Below, piece after piece: positions 21,183-31,009 of a stretch of DNA of 64,000 bases. The position numbers and the translations under genes were made by a program. The notes under the pieces are model-generated. The model was not told the origin of the DNA and made no database searches. It saw only the letters and a list, made by a program, of their open reading frames with translations. The stretch spans positions 1,984,001-2,048,000 of the forward strand of contig JAAXNY010000006.1 in the NCBI GenBank assembly GCA_013420905.1, given 5' to 3'. The stretch is from Collybia mongolica (taxonomy: Eukaryota > Basidiomycota > Agaricomycetes > Agaricales > Clitocybaceae). The stretch's first letter is position 1, and the number at the start of each line of letters is the position of its first letter.

Positions 21183-21204
21183 TGTGGCTTAGTGTAAAGA
21201 CCTC
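21183..21204 (-). other. Displaced terminus of family X copy A
   Basis: TGTGGCTTAGTGTAAAGACC then TC is the outermost part of the family X left end. It is normally preceded by …GGGTTA (see 25709-25735 and 36927-36953). Here it is preceded by the split gene, while the complementary …TAACCCATGCGG part is at 7211. Together they show the second breakpoint of the inversion. Confidence 0.75.
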
Positions 21205-21487
21205 GCCCCCACCCATATTAAATTATGTTTTATAATCCATGTATTATATTTAGTAGCAAAATATATCATCATCCTATCAATGTATGTAGAATGTTAGTAA
21301 GTAAACCATTATATGTAAGTAAGTAATTTATAATTGAAGAAAGTAACTGAGTCCATGCGGACTCTGTGGAGTCCACACAGAGTCTGTGCAGAGTCCATGC
21401 AGAATTCATGCTGTCCGTACAGAGTCTGTGCGGAGTCTGCACAGACTTTTGCAGTCCACAAGGACATGTGGGGGACTGTAAAGTACA
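21205..21487 (+). mobile_element. Family X element, copy B (right-end part only)
   Basis: Starts in the GC-rich CGCCCCCACCC, continues with the AT-rich block (ATTAAATTATG…CATGTATTATATT…GTAAGTAAGTAA) and ends with alternating GAGTCC / GGACTC repeats and GGGGGACTGTAAAGTACAG. The left two thirds are absent. Copy A appears to have been inserted beside its GC-rich segment before the inversion. Confidence 0.65.
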
Positions 21488-22679
21488 GCACAAAGGCCCT
21501 CTTCAGCCTGGTTTTTTGAGCAACTTTCATTATTATTCTGATCTCTTATTTTCAGTTTTTGAGCCACCAGTGATGTGGGTCACCAAATGGTGCTTTTTCA
21601 GGTGGGACAAACAACAATAAACAAATCAAAAATAACCACAATTGCCCCTCCCCAGTGACACAGCAAGGTACACTATAGTCTACTTTACACTTTGGAACCC
21701 TGGAACCATTAGTAGAAGCATCTGGGCTGGTACTAGAAGAGGGTTTTGCTGGTGCCAGGACAGGAAAATGCTCACTTGGATTATCAACTTGAAAATCACT
21801 CCCAGAGCTATTGCTGTCATCTGGGATGGACCAAGGCCTTGATAGGTCTCTTCAAAGGAGTTCTGAGGAAGAAAATCAGATTCAGAGTCATCTTCATAGT
21901 CAGTCTTTTCTAGAGGGAATGGGTGTGGAACCTGAGGTGCTGGAATGCCTTTTCCCTTGCCCTTGGCTCTACCCTGACCCCTGCCCTGAGCTTCAGCCTT
22001 AGCAGCTTTCTCTGCATCTCCCTCAGCCTTCTTATTTTGCCTTGTCTGTTGGAATAGGGTGATCTGGCACACTGGTCACACTACCTGCACAGCACAAAAC
22101 CATAAATTTCTTACAAAGGCTATTTTTGGAATATTTGTCATCCTCTTGCATTTTTCTTCCATTTCACTTTCCCAACATTTTGCATCTCAGGAAATCCTGG
22201 GCTATGTACATATTCATACATCATCCATCCCTCGAAATGATACTGTCTGATTTTGACAAAAATAAGATCTGACATACTCATGTGACCTGGTTGTGTCCAC
22301 CAAACACAGCTGTATGTGGTGACTCCATTGCTCTCTCTCTTCTCATTAGGCTTCTCTCTACCCTCCCTCCATCATGTCAAGCCACGCGGCCCTGTGAGTT
22401 CCATGCTATTGTAACAGATGCTCTTCAACACCAGGTGCATTTATCTTCCAGACAAAACAAGTTGTGCAGAAACATCAAGCAGCAGACAGATGAAAGCTGC
22501 TCATAGCATTGTAAGCAGAGTTGGGGCCAGCCCAGGAGCTGGTGGATGTGTCTGTATTCATGAATCAAGGCATTCTGTACATTGAAAACTTGGGCTTTAG
22601 TACTGATAATCCAGATAGCCCACCAATTGATGGCTGGGATTTACCTGGGTCTCAATGGTCACCATCACCAATAAGTGCC
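21488..22679. other. Relic DNA with a basic minus-strand frame, not identified
   Basis: A minus-strand frame (21680-22072) contains TRQNKKAEGDAEKAAKAEAQ and GRGQGRAKGKGKGIP, a Lys/Gly-rich tail of the kind seen in TE-associated hypothetical proteins, but no domain. The rest has only short frames. It may be the upstream part of the Plavaka-like relic that follows, or an independent decayed gene. Confidence 0.35.
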
Positions 22680-24120
22680 TTGTGACGGGCTTTGCCAGCC
22701 CCCCCAACAACTACCAGAGGCCTCAGCTCAAGATACAGAAGGTTCTATTGAACTGTTTGTTCCTGCAGGTCCTGAGCCAGACCCAGACCCATGGGTGGAC
22801 AATGTGAACAATGGGCTGTATCCAATTGGGATTCCGGCCATGAAGGAAGAAGCCTATATTCACCTGACCTACTTACAAGCAGTAATGGGCAACGTCTTTG
22901 GAAAACTCACCTGGGAGCATGCTACTCAGCAACTAAACAACACACTGGATGTTCTTGCAATGGCTGATTGCCTCCCAATCCATCCTTGTCCAGTCCAAAC
23001 ATTGATAAGTGCTTGATGACAACTAGGAATTGACCCTGACACCTACATCATACAATATACTGCCTGCCCTATCTGCTGGAAGCACTATGCCCCTGAAGAA
23101 CTTAAAAATCTAGTGAGCCCAGATTGTCTTGGCCAAAACTGCACAGGAAAAGTCTATACCCTCCAAGGAGAAGTCTGATCACCAACCTTAATAGTTCCCC
23201 ATGTCTCAATAATTGGCTCTCTTCAAAGAATGTTCATGCATCCAGGATTTGCAGGGCTTGTCAAATGTAAGGATGCCCACCAACTGGGATGAAATAATGA
23301 CAAGGATTTCCTCATTAAGGATATGCCTGATGGTGAGATGTGGTACCACTCCACAATGGGTACTACTTGTGAAATTAGTAACTTGGGAACTATACATAAT
23401 ATTCCAACCAATAGTGACCCAATGACCACAAAATTGTTCTCACACCAGTTCAGACTACAATTAATATTAAACACAGATTAGTATGTCGTGCCTACTACAT
23501 TGTGATGGTATTGATGCAGCATGCTTTTTTGACAGGTTTGGTATTCTTTCTGGATGCCCACATTCAACTGGCACTGTCTATTATTCAATCAATAACCTCC
23601 CACATGAACATCACCTACAACAGGTTTATGCTCTCTGTTCAATGATCATGCCAGGGCCTCATGAACTGAATACTGACCAACTTAATAATTGCTTGGAGCC
23701 AGATGTCTGCAAATTCAAGCAGCTTAAACAAGGTACATTTTCTGTGCTTTTCAATGGTTATATGTGCAATGATTCCTTTCAGGTATAAAAATGGAGATAC
23801 ATGGCCAACCTCTGGACATGATATATGCAGATTACATTTGTGCTAACTGTGATACACCTGCAGCCCATAAGTTCAACAGCTCTACAGGTCATTCTCATGC
23901 CTTTCACCCCTGCCCATATTGTACCATTGATATTCTTGACATTGACCAAATGTCGGGATATTGAGAAGGTGAGTATTAATCTCTTTTATATCAATCTTTC
24001 TCATTATCTCTTAGATATTCCTGATAAAGACAACAATAAACTCCTAAAACATGCCTTTAGGTCAAGGGATGCCGCACTGCCACATCAACTTGTGATTCTC
24101 TGAGACAATGGTGTTTGATG
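22680..24120 (+). pseudogene. Plavaka/Tnp2-like (CACTA-group) transposase relic
   Basis: Broken plus-strand coding sequence in shifting frames. Recognisable pieces in order: an acidic N-terminal segment (PAGPEPDPDPWVDNVNNGLY); a Cys cluster (YTACPICWKHYAPEEL…CLGQNCTGKVYTL) like the Plavaka zinc-binding region; PGFAGLVK…MPDGEMW; LQLILNTD; YSINNLP and IMPGPHELN (typically LPRE and PGPKEP); then KMEIHGQPLDMIYADYICAN, DTPAAHKF…GHSHAFHPCPYC, corresponding to the catalytic-Asp region and downstream CxxC of Plavaka transposases. There are numerous stops (23014 TGA, 23479 TAG and others) and frameshifts. The family call rests on remembered motifs and no alignment was run. Confidence 0.6.
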
Positions 24121-24306
24121 GGCCACATTCAACCTGCTTTCTAGCTGGCTTCCAGCACTGAAGACAGTTCTAGACTTTATGCACAATATCTTCCTTGGTT
24201 TATTGTTTACTCACTTCCATGTTATGTTGTTGGTGGTCCTTACTGTGAAAATAGGTCTTATCTGTCATTTCTTTATGGCAGTGATATTCAAATCATACAT
24301 GTCAAG
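24121..24306. other. Tail of the Plavaka-like relic, no clear coding
   Basis: Between the last recognisable Cys cluster and family X copy C. It contains PQPAF.LASST-like and DFMHNIFLG pieces that fit continuing Plavaka homology (typically …DPMHNLFLG…), broken by stops. Confidence 0.4.
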
Positions 24307-25735
24307 CTGTACTTTACACTCCCCCACATGTCCTTGTGGACTCCGCGCGGACTGCAAAAGTCCGTGCGGACTCCGCACGGACTCCGTACGGACTCCGCAA
24401 GGACAGCACAAAGTCCACACGGACTCTGCACGGACTCCGCGCGGACTCCGTGTGGACTCCACTGAGTCCGCGCAGACTCACTTACTTTCTTTTATTATGA
24501 AGCACTTACTTACTCTTTTACTTACTAACAATCTATATAATTAATAGAATAAAACATATATTATTACTAAGTATAATACATATATGATAAAATAATTTAA
24601 TATAGGCGGGGGCGGGGGCCCCCGCCCCCCCGTCGTCCTCGTCGGCCCCCGCGACGTCGTCAGCGGCCTGGGTTTCAGCGGCGGCAGCACTGGCCGCTTG
24701 TCTTGTCGTTGTCCCCGTTGTCCTTAGTCGTCGTTGTCGTCGTCGTCCTCGTTGTCCTTAGTCGTCGTCATCCTCGTGGTGGTGGTGGTCGTCTTTGTTG
24801 TAGTTGTCGTCGTCGTCGCGCCGTTGTTAGTGCCGCCGCTGCCGCTGCTGTTGCCGTCGTTGCCGCAGGCCTCGTCGGCACTGTTGCTGCTGTTGCTGTT
24901 GCTGTCTTCGTCGTTGTCGTTGTCGTTGCCGCCTTCCTCCTGTTGCTGTTGGCGGCCGTATCCTTCGTTTCGAGTTCCTGAAGTGGGGAGGGGGGGACGC
25001 GCTGCGTGGTGAGCGTGTGGGTGAGCGGCGGTGTACGACTCACCTGGTTCTGCCCCTCGGGGCGCCCTTTCCTCGTCGTCCCCTCGTTCCGCGTCCGTTT
25101 CTATCCTTCTCCCCACACCGTCTTGTGCGTCGTCATGTTGATGTCGGTTGGCGTTCGATGCGTTGGCATTGGCGGCGTGGGTGCGTTGGCGTTGGTGTCG
25201 GCGTTGGCGGTTTTGGCGGGCGTCGTTGATGTGGTTGAAAAGAACCAACGAAGACGTGGCAACGGTAATGTGACCATTGCACGTGCCTCGTAATCATGTG
25301 ACCTAAGTCCGTTGACTTGAGGCCAGTGATTCTGTAGCTAGAAATGCCCGCCTTGCCCAACGGTTATGAACGCCAAACATATGACGTAATGCTCGTGCCT
25401 TTACGCGTTCGAACCTAGTCGGATGCAAGTTTTTCACCGCCGTTGTGTTATGTTATTAATAACAAATAGTATATATAATTTGTGTAAATAAAATTTATAT
25501 TACTAATCCGATTAGTAATCGACTGGCCGCGCGGACTCTGCGAGCTGTCCGTCCGTGCTAGTCCGCGTGTCCGCGTAAAATTACGCGGATTGATGCGGAC
25601 TCGGTGCGGACACGGATTCTTGTCTGGCTGACGGTCCTGCCAAATGAGTCCGTGCGGACTCCGTGCGGAGTCCGTGTGTCCGCGCGGAGTCCGCACGGAG
25701 TCCGCACGGGTTATGTGGCTTAGTGTAAAGACCTC
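24307..25735 (-). mobile_element. Family X element, copy C (most complete, CpG-rich)
   Basis: Plus-strand order: CTGTACTTTACACTCCCCC; a dense array of palindromic GTCCGCGCGGAC-type units (24335-24480); an AT block; a GGGGGCGGGGGCCCCCGCCC segment (24606-24630); a GTC/GTT microsatellite; an intron-like segment (minus strand, 24978-25043, GTGAGTCG…CACTTCAG); the tRNA-like module (25349-25425); an AT block; a second palindrome array (25520-25710); and TTATGTGGCTTAGTGTAAAG-ACCTC. Ends are related, not identical: CTTTACACT…CCACAT occurs in both. No transposase or RT is encoded, so it must be non-autonomous. This copy keeps CpG everywhere, whereas copies A, D and F have TG/CA at the same places. Confidence 0.78.
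25349..25425 (+). ncRNA. tRNA-like module of family X copy C
   Basis: CCTTGCCCAACGGTTATGAACGCC matches a tRNA A-box/D-arm pattern. GTTCGAACC at 25407-25415 is an exact B-box. Spacing is about 50 nt, within the pol III type 2 range. The orientation would send transcripts outward across the AT block and the right palindrome array to the element end. A full cloverleaf is not evident. Confidence 0.55.
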
Positions 25736-25792
25736 ATGTCAAGTGGCATTGGGGGCGTGAGTTTGCCTAAGCAGAGGTTTGAGGCAATCATT

Positions 25793-27214
25793 GAGGTCTT
25801 TACACTAAGCCACATAACCCATGTGGACTCCGTGTGGAGTCTGCTGAAAGGGGGCTCCTGGGCTATAAGTGTGCTGATGCTATGAAATGTAATCTCTTAC
25901 ACACACACACACACCAAATCTAACAATCAACACACAAACAGTAGGAATCGCCTGTTTTGAGTTTGGGTTCAAGTGCTTGGAAGCACTAAGCTTTGAATAA
26001 TACTAGTCAAGGCTCTTTCCAATGATCTCTCAACAGGTTTGATTCAGACAAAGCTTCAACACAAGTTTAAAACTTGCTAGGTATATTGATAATATCTCTT
26101 GAACCAATAGACTGAGTACCAAGTTTATGTTCAATTATTAATGATCCCAAGCGGATCTATAAGTCCAAGTGACTTATTAAACAAACAGTGCCAAGTGCAC
26201 TAAAGGCCAAGTGCCTAGCAATTCCAACGGACAATGCAGTACTAAGTTCCAAATGAACTAGGACTCTTCAATTCTGTGATCTCTTTACACAATTCCAATC
26301 AAGACAACTTGAAGCAATCTGATCCTTAATTTGGGCATGCAATAGTGTTTTAAACAAATATGATTTGTATACTCTATAGTAGCGCAAACTGGGGGCAAGA
26401 TTCCTTCTTTTTGCACTACTCATCTATAGTCTATTTATAGTGTACAAACTAAATATCATATGGAATTGTAAATTTTATACGGACCCACACTCCCCCGCAC
26501 CAAGGATCTGTATTTAATGCTGACTTGTCCTCTACAACTTGGCGTGCATGCCATGCGTGCCAATTATGTTGTTACTGGTTACTTATCAAATATTGAAAGA
26601 GCTGGCTAAACTCTTATCAAGTCCTGACCACACACTTGGTTATTTAAAACAGCGCAGCACTGTCATTTACTTCTCCTGATTGTCCCAGCTGTTATTCACA
26701 GTGTCCTGTCTCTTCCGGTAGTTAATACCAAGTGCCCCTGACTAGGATCAGGTTGTGCAAGTCCTGAATTTACAATTACTTCTCCTATTAATGATGATCC
26801 CCAGACTAATGATATCATACTACAACGGTTACTTATGAATTAAGATACCGAGGTTGTAACCAGGCATGGTGAATAGGACTAATAATAGGCTGTACTCATA
26901 GTCCTCTGTACTGATAGTGTATTATCCATTAGACTAGTTCACTCTGATTAGCCATCTTGGAGCTTGACTCTAATCCTTTATTACCGTTTACTTGGTTATT
27001 AAAAATGATACTAATAGCCTTACTTGTTGACTTTATAAGTGCAAACAATTTTGGGCCCTATCACCACACAGACTCATTTGGCAGGACACTCAGCCAAATG
27101 ACAATCCATGTCCATGCCGAGTCTGCATCAATCCGCATGATTTCACGTGGACACATGGACAAGCATGGATGGACAGCTTGCAGAGTCTGCACGGCCAGTC
27201 AATTACTAATCAGA
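25793..27214 (+). mobile_element. Family X element, copy E (left end, split by an LTR)
   Basis: The left terminus GAGGTCTTTACACTAAGCC and first subterminal repeats are at 25793-25844. The sequence then resumes at 27064 with CACACAGACTCATTTGGCAG… up to CAATTACTAATCAGA (27214). The 1.2-kb LTR copy 3 lies between. Beyond 27214 the element gives way to an unrelated repeat. No target duplication flanks the LTR, so deletion or recombination followed insertion. Confidence 0.6.
25845..27063 (-). repeat. 1.2-kb LTR, copy 3
   Basis: 1219 bp, minus orientation, same termini as copies 1 and 2 (TGATAGGGCCC…CCCCCTTTCA). No primer site or gag adjoins it, so it is a solo LTR or a truncated end. The immediate flanks (TCTGC and CCACA) do not match. 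CpG sites are partly lost, and the decay pattern is closer to copy 2 than to copy 1. Confidence 0.82.
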
Positions 27215-28130
27215 CTTGGGTGGAGTGGGCCAACACACTGTGTGGCAGGTACTCATTCTTTATTTCTTTTCTTAGGAAAAATAAGTCCATTCCACATTCA
27301 GGAAGTTGTAAAAATGACTAGAAACAATGTAGATGATAGTTTATAGAGGTCATGTAACCATGGGAAAATGTTACCAAGTAAACAAGCAATACCTGTGCAC
27401 AAAACCCAATGCCATAGCTTGCCTGGCTACAGAGAAAACACAAAAACCATCAGAACTAACTTTTCCCAGGATCATGGACACTAAATAAGCATTCAGATTG
27501 TTGTCATGTATTTGGTATACTTATGTGGTGGAATAGATCATGTGACATGTGTCAATAAATAGAGAAATCAATCCTCTTTGTATTTCAGGTAAATATAGTA
27601 GTAGTTGTTGATTATTCCAATGTTTAGTGTAATTTCCCATAAGGGTCATGTTTGGTCAGGGTCATTGTTGTTATAAGATGTTTGTTCACCCCTGGCATGA
27701 CACACAGACCTTCAAAACTAGCTGAATCAGGACATTTCTGATATTTCGCTCAAAATGGACCGTGGGAAAAATATGCTCAACAAGGTAATTGTAGAGCCAT
27801 GTTTGTACATTCCAAATATATAAAAACAAAGTTAATAGCTTTACTGGTTATGGAGAAAATCACAAAATAAAATTTGAAATGCAACGCTTTGAAATATTAG
27901 ATATGCATAATTTTGATGGCATCATCAAAAGCATTATGTAAGCATCCCAAATACATGCAAATTATGTCACAATACTTTGTATTTGTGGAGAAATGCTGTA
28001 AAAAGCCATGAGAGAAGAAAAATCCCATTATGGAAATATTTTCCCGTGGTGTTGAAATATGAATGAATGAATGAATGAATGAATGAATCACCTTTTTGCC
28101 CAAAAACTGGGTTGATAAAGAACTCGTAAC
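27215..28130 (-). repeat. Dispersed repeat of about 900 bp, minus copy
   Basis: Inverted copy of 10957-11825, from ACTTGGGTGGAGTGGGCC to AAGAACTCGTAAC, with an (ATGA)n run (28060-28088) where the other copy has (TTGA)n/(TTCA)n. It has about 40 additional bases (CAGGTACTCATTC…AGGAAAAATAAG) near its plus-strand start. Its two flanks are family X AT blocks in opposite orientations, so it may mark another rearrangement. Confidence 0.7.
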
Positions 28131-28189
28131 AAATAGTATATATAATTTGTGTAAATAAAATTTATATTAGTAATGCAATATTGCTGATC
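28131..28189 (-). repeat. Fragment of the family X AT block
   Basis: AACAAATAGTATATATAATT and the following TGTGTAAATAAAATTTATATT match copy C (25460-25505) in the same strand sense. This is opposite to the family X fragment that ends at 27214. Confidence 0.6.
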
Positions 28190-28849
28190 TCCTTCCTAAT
28201 GGCGGAGCTTATCCACTCATGCTCCAGCATGTCCAACAGGTATGGCCAGACCTAAACATCATCAGTGGCCATTCCATGGAGGATGGCCTACCTTTCTATT
28301 GTTCACAGTTGACCCTTAACATATGTTCAAAAGGATGGGATCCAACATGGTGTGACATCCAACAAACACACTAAAGCAGACTCACTTGCATTCATTTCTG
28401 ATGGACCTGGCCATCATGTCCCTGCAGAAATCATGTCTCTTGTTTCTGTCAAGGCTGATGAGAAATCTCCCCACATATGTGCTCTGGTTCATCTCATGCA
28501 GTGCAATGAAGACATTCCCATCTTTCCATGGGATCTTTAGTATGTGGGATACCTTCCAAAGCCTCATTTGAGCTAATAGAATCATCTTCAGTGCATTGAC
28601 CCTTGGCATTCACACAACATATGCCAATCAGTTTGATGCTCCAGAGATTATACCCATTTCTAAAATTGACAGCCCACTTGCACTCATTCCAATCCACTCG
28701 AAGCTCGTTCAAAAAGACCTCTGGGTCTCTGTATCATTTGATCATGTAAGTACTACATCCTGTCTCATCAATGAAGCTTTAAGGTCCCTACAGCTAGGAA
28801 CTGAACCTGATGATCTATTTGATGATGAAGATGATGAAGGTGAAGAGTA
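28190..28849 (+). pseudogene. C-terminal relic of an unidentified TE-type gene
   Basis: Pieces of coding sequence in different frames: SLVSVKADEKSPHICALVHL, then MQCNEDIPIFPWDL followed by a TAG, and later VQKDLWVSVSFDHVSTTSCL ending in an acidic tail (FDDEDDEGEE, TAA at 28849). The phrase '(D/E)DIP(I/F)FPWDL' resembles the C-terminal part of mushroom transposase-like proteins, but I cannot name the family. It converges with the minus-strand relic that starts at 28861. Confidence 0.4.
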
Positions 28850-28860
28850 AAGTGAGGAAT

Positions 28861-29204
28861 GTTCACATGTCAGTCACATTGTCATTGTCACCATCATCCT
28901 CGTTTACAGCCAAAGAACTTGCTTGTACTTTCTTTGCCTTCGCACCCTTCCCAGTTTTCACTTCTTTGTCCCTTTTTGTACAATGTCCTCCATTGCCTTC
29001 CTCTTTTTCCCCTCAGCAATAACCTTTTTATCTGCCTTCAATTTTTCTCACTTTGCCTGCAGCACTTCAGGGACTTCATCATCACCCCAGGCCTTGTCAT
29101 TGTCCACAATCCGAGTCTCAAGATCATACTTTTGGTTTTCCTCCTTTGCAAGCCAGGCCGGGTCAATCATCCAGTGCCAGGCCTTCAATTCCAACTTTTT
29201 CTAG
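28861..29204 (-). pseudogene. Lys-rich C-terminal relic of an unidentified gene
   Basis: On the minus strand one frame reads PAWLAKEENQKYDLETRIVD, DKAWGDDEVPEVLQAK, stop, EKLKADKKVIAEGKKRKAME, and after a frame change VKTGKGAKAKKVQ, ending DGDNDNVTDM-TGA near 28866. The charged, lysine-rich C-terminus suggests a nuclear protein. The stop and frame change make it a relic, and its 5' part is cut off by element G at 29205. Confidence 0.45.
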
Positions 29205-31002
29205 AACTTTGCACTCCCCCACATGTTCCAGGAGGAATCCTAGGAATCCTGGTGAACCTGGGAGGAATGCCAGGATTCCAGGTGGACTTCCTCATAGGAA
29301 TCCCAGGAGTGAACCAGGACTCCAAGGAATGAACCAGGAATACCAGGAATCCACCTGGAGTCTCATGGTGGTGGTGTTTACAAGAGTGGGGATGAGAGGG
29401 GTGGTGGGGGCAGGGGTGGTGGGGTTGCTTGCATTGGCTCCCTCCGGTTTGTCACACCCCTCCTCCTTGTTGTGGCCTCCTGGCCCTTCCTCCTCATTGT
29501 TGTGGCTTCCTGGCCCTTCCTGGTCATTGTTGTGGCCTCCTGGATGTCATCGTTGTTGTTGTTGTTGTCCTTGGCAAGGCCTTTGTTGTTGTCCTGGACT
29601 TTGTCATCTTCTTTGTCCATGAAGTCATCGTTGTTGTCCTGGTTCGGGTCTTCATCTTCCTCGTCCTTGGTGGACCCTTTGTCCTCATCCTTGTTGTTGT
29701 GGGTGTCATTGGTTCTTTGTTGTTGTCCCTGGATGATGAGGGAGGGGGGAGGGGGGAAGTGTGTAGCCCCACGGCCACTTACATGGCGTGGGGGGGCAAC
29801 AGACGTGTTACCTGTCTTGAGGACGAGCTCAGCACTAGAGAAAGAACAAAAGTAATCAGTAGAATAAAAAAAAACAAGGAAAAAGATGAAAAAAAAAAAA
29901 GGAGGGAGGGGGACTTACCCTCCTAGGGTGGGATTGGGGTGAGATGCAGCTGCTGCTGCATCATCTCGAGCTTTCATGCTTGAGGTTTTCCTGTGGGAGG
30001 GTAACAGATTGATGAACAGGCAAAAAAAAACAAAAAAAACATAAGACACACCTATTGGGGCCTTTTTTGCCCTTCTGTGATGCTTTTCCTTTGCATTGCA
30101 TTGCCCCCTTGCCTCCCTGACCCTTCTTGGTGTCAGTTGTTTGAGTTTTCTTCATTGTTGGCCTGGATTCAGTGTGTGATGTGGCATGCTTGCATCCTTT
30201 GTTCGATGTCAATTGGGGGGGGGTTGGTGGTGTTTGGAGCCAGTACACGTTGTGCAGTCCGCTGACCGAGTTGTGGGCATGGTGGTGGTGGTGGTTGGGT
30301 AGCGGGGAGGGGGTTGTGTTGGCGGTGTGGGTTGTGGTGAGTGACGAGGGACATGGGAACGACAAGTTCAACCAACACGTGGTTGGATGGATGACGTGGC
30401 AACAGCAGGTGATTGAGTTGCGTGACTGACCTGGTGACTTGCTGACAAAGTGGTGGGTGGGAATATCATGACATAGAAACCCGCTTTTAGAAAAGCCTTG
30501 ATGGCTCAAGTGGTTAGAGTGCTCACTTAACCTGACCTCTGCCCTCAGGACCTGGGTTCAATCTTTGTTTTTAACTCAAAATTGAGCATCATTCTATCAT
30601 CTTGGGCAACACTGGGAATTCCTGGTGACATTCCTGGTGTTCCTGTCCTTCCTAATATAGGAATAAGGGACTTAAAGCATTCCTGGTGATCCACACGGAT
30701 TCCTCATATTCCACCTGGAATCCAGGCTCCTCCAGGAATCCGCATGGACTCCTGCTTGAGTCCTGCATTCCTTATGGGGTCCACCTGGAATCCTTCCTGG
30801 TTCAATACCTGGAATCCTGGTAAATTCAGTGATTCCACGTGGATTCCTGGCAGAATTTACATTGATTCCTGGCAACCAGGAATTATGAAAATGGCTGGTG
30901 TTTGGCTGAGACACGACTCCAGGTGGATTCCTCCTGGATTGACCAGGAATCCCAAGATTCCACCTGGATTCCGCATGGAATACATGGGGGACCATAAAGT
31001 GC
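29205..31002 (+). mobile_element. Element G: diverged relative of family X
   Basis: Ends ACTTTGCACTCCCCCACATG (left) and CATGGGGGACCATAAAGTGC (right) form imperfect inverted repeats like family X (ACTTTACACTCCCCCACATG). Subterminal arrays use GGAATCC/GGATTCC units in place of GGACTCC/GGAGTCC. The interior has the same order: GTT microsatellite (29545-29600), GT-AG-like signals on the minus strand (CACTTACATGG, CTTACCCTCC), GACGTGGCAAC (30391), a tRNA-like module (30497-30575) and the second subterminal array. The sequence is different but the architecture is the same, so it is a separate subfamily. Confidence 0.65.
30497..30575 (+). ncRNA. tRNA-like module of element G
   Basis: TGGCTCAAGTGGTTAGAGTGC (A box from 30502) is an almost canonical tRNA D-arm. 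GGTTCAATC (30555-30563) is a canonical B box, followed by TTTGTTTTT, a T-run that could terminate pol III. Better preserved than the family X modules. It could be a tRNA-derived SINE head; a proper acceptor stem was not found. Confidence 0.6.
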
Positions 31003-31009
31003 TCACTTT

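Noticed and set aside
25349..25425. True tRNA gene
   Set aside because: A/B boxes are good, but I could not form a convincing acceptor stem or anticodon loop, and the copies decay like transposons.
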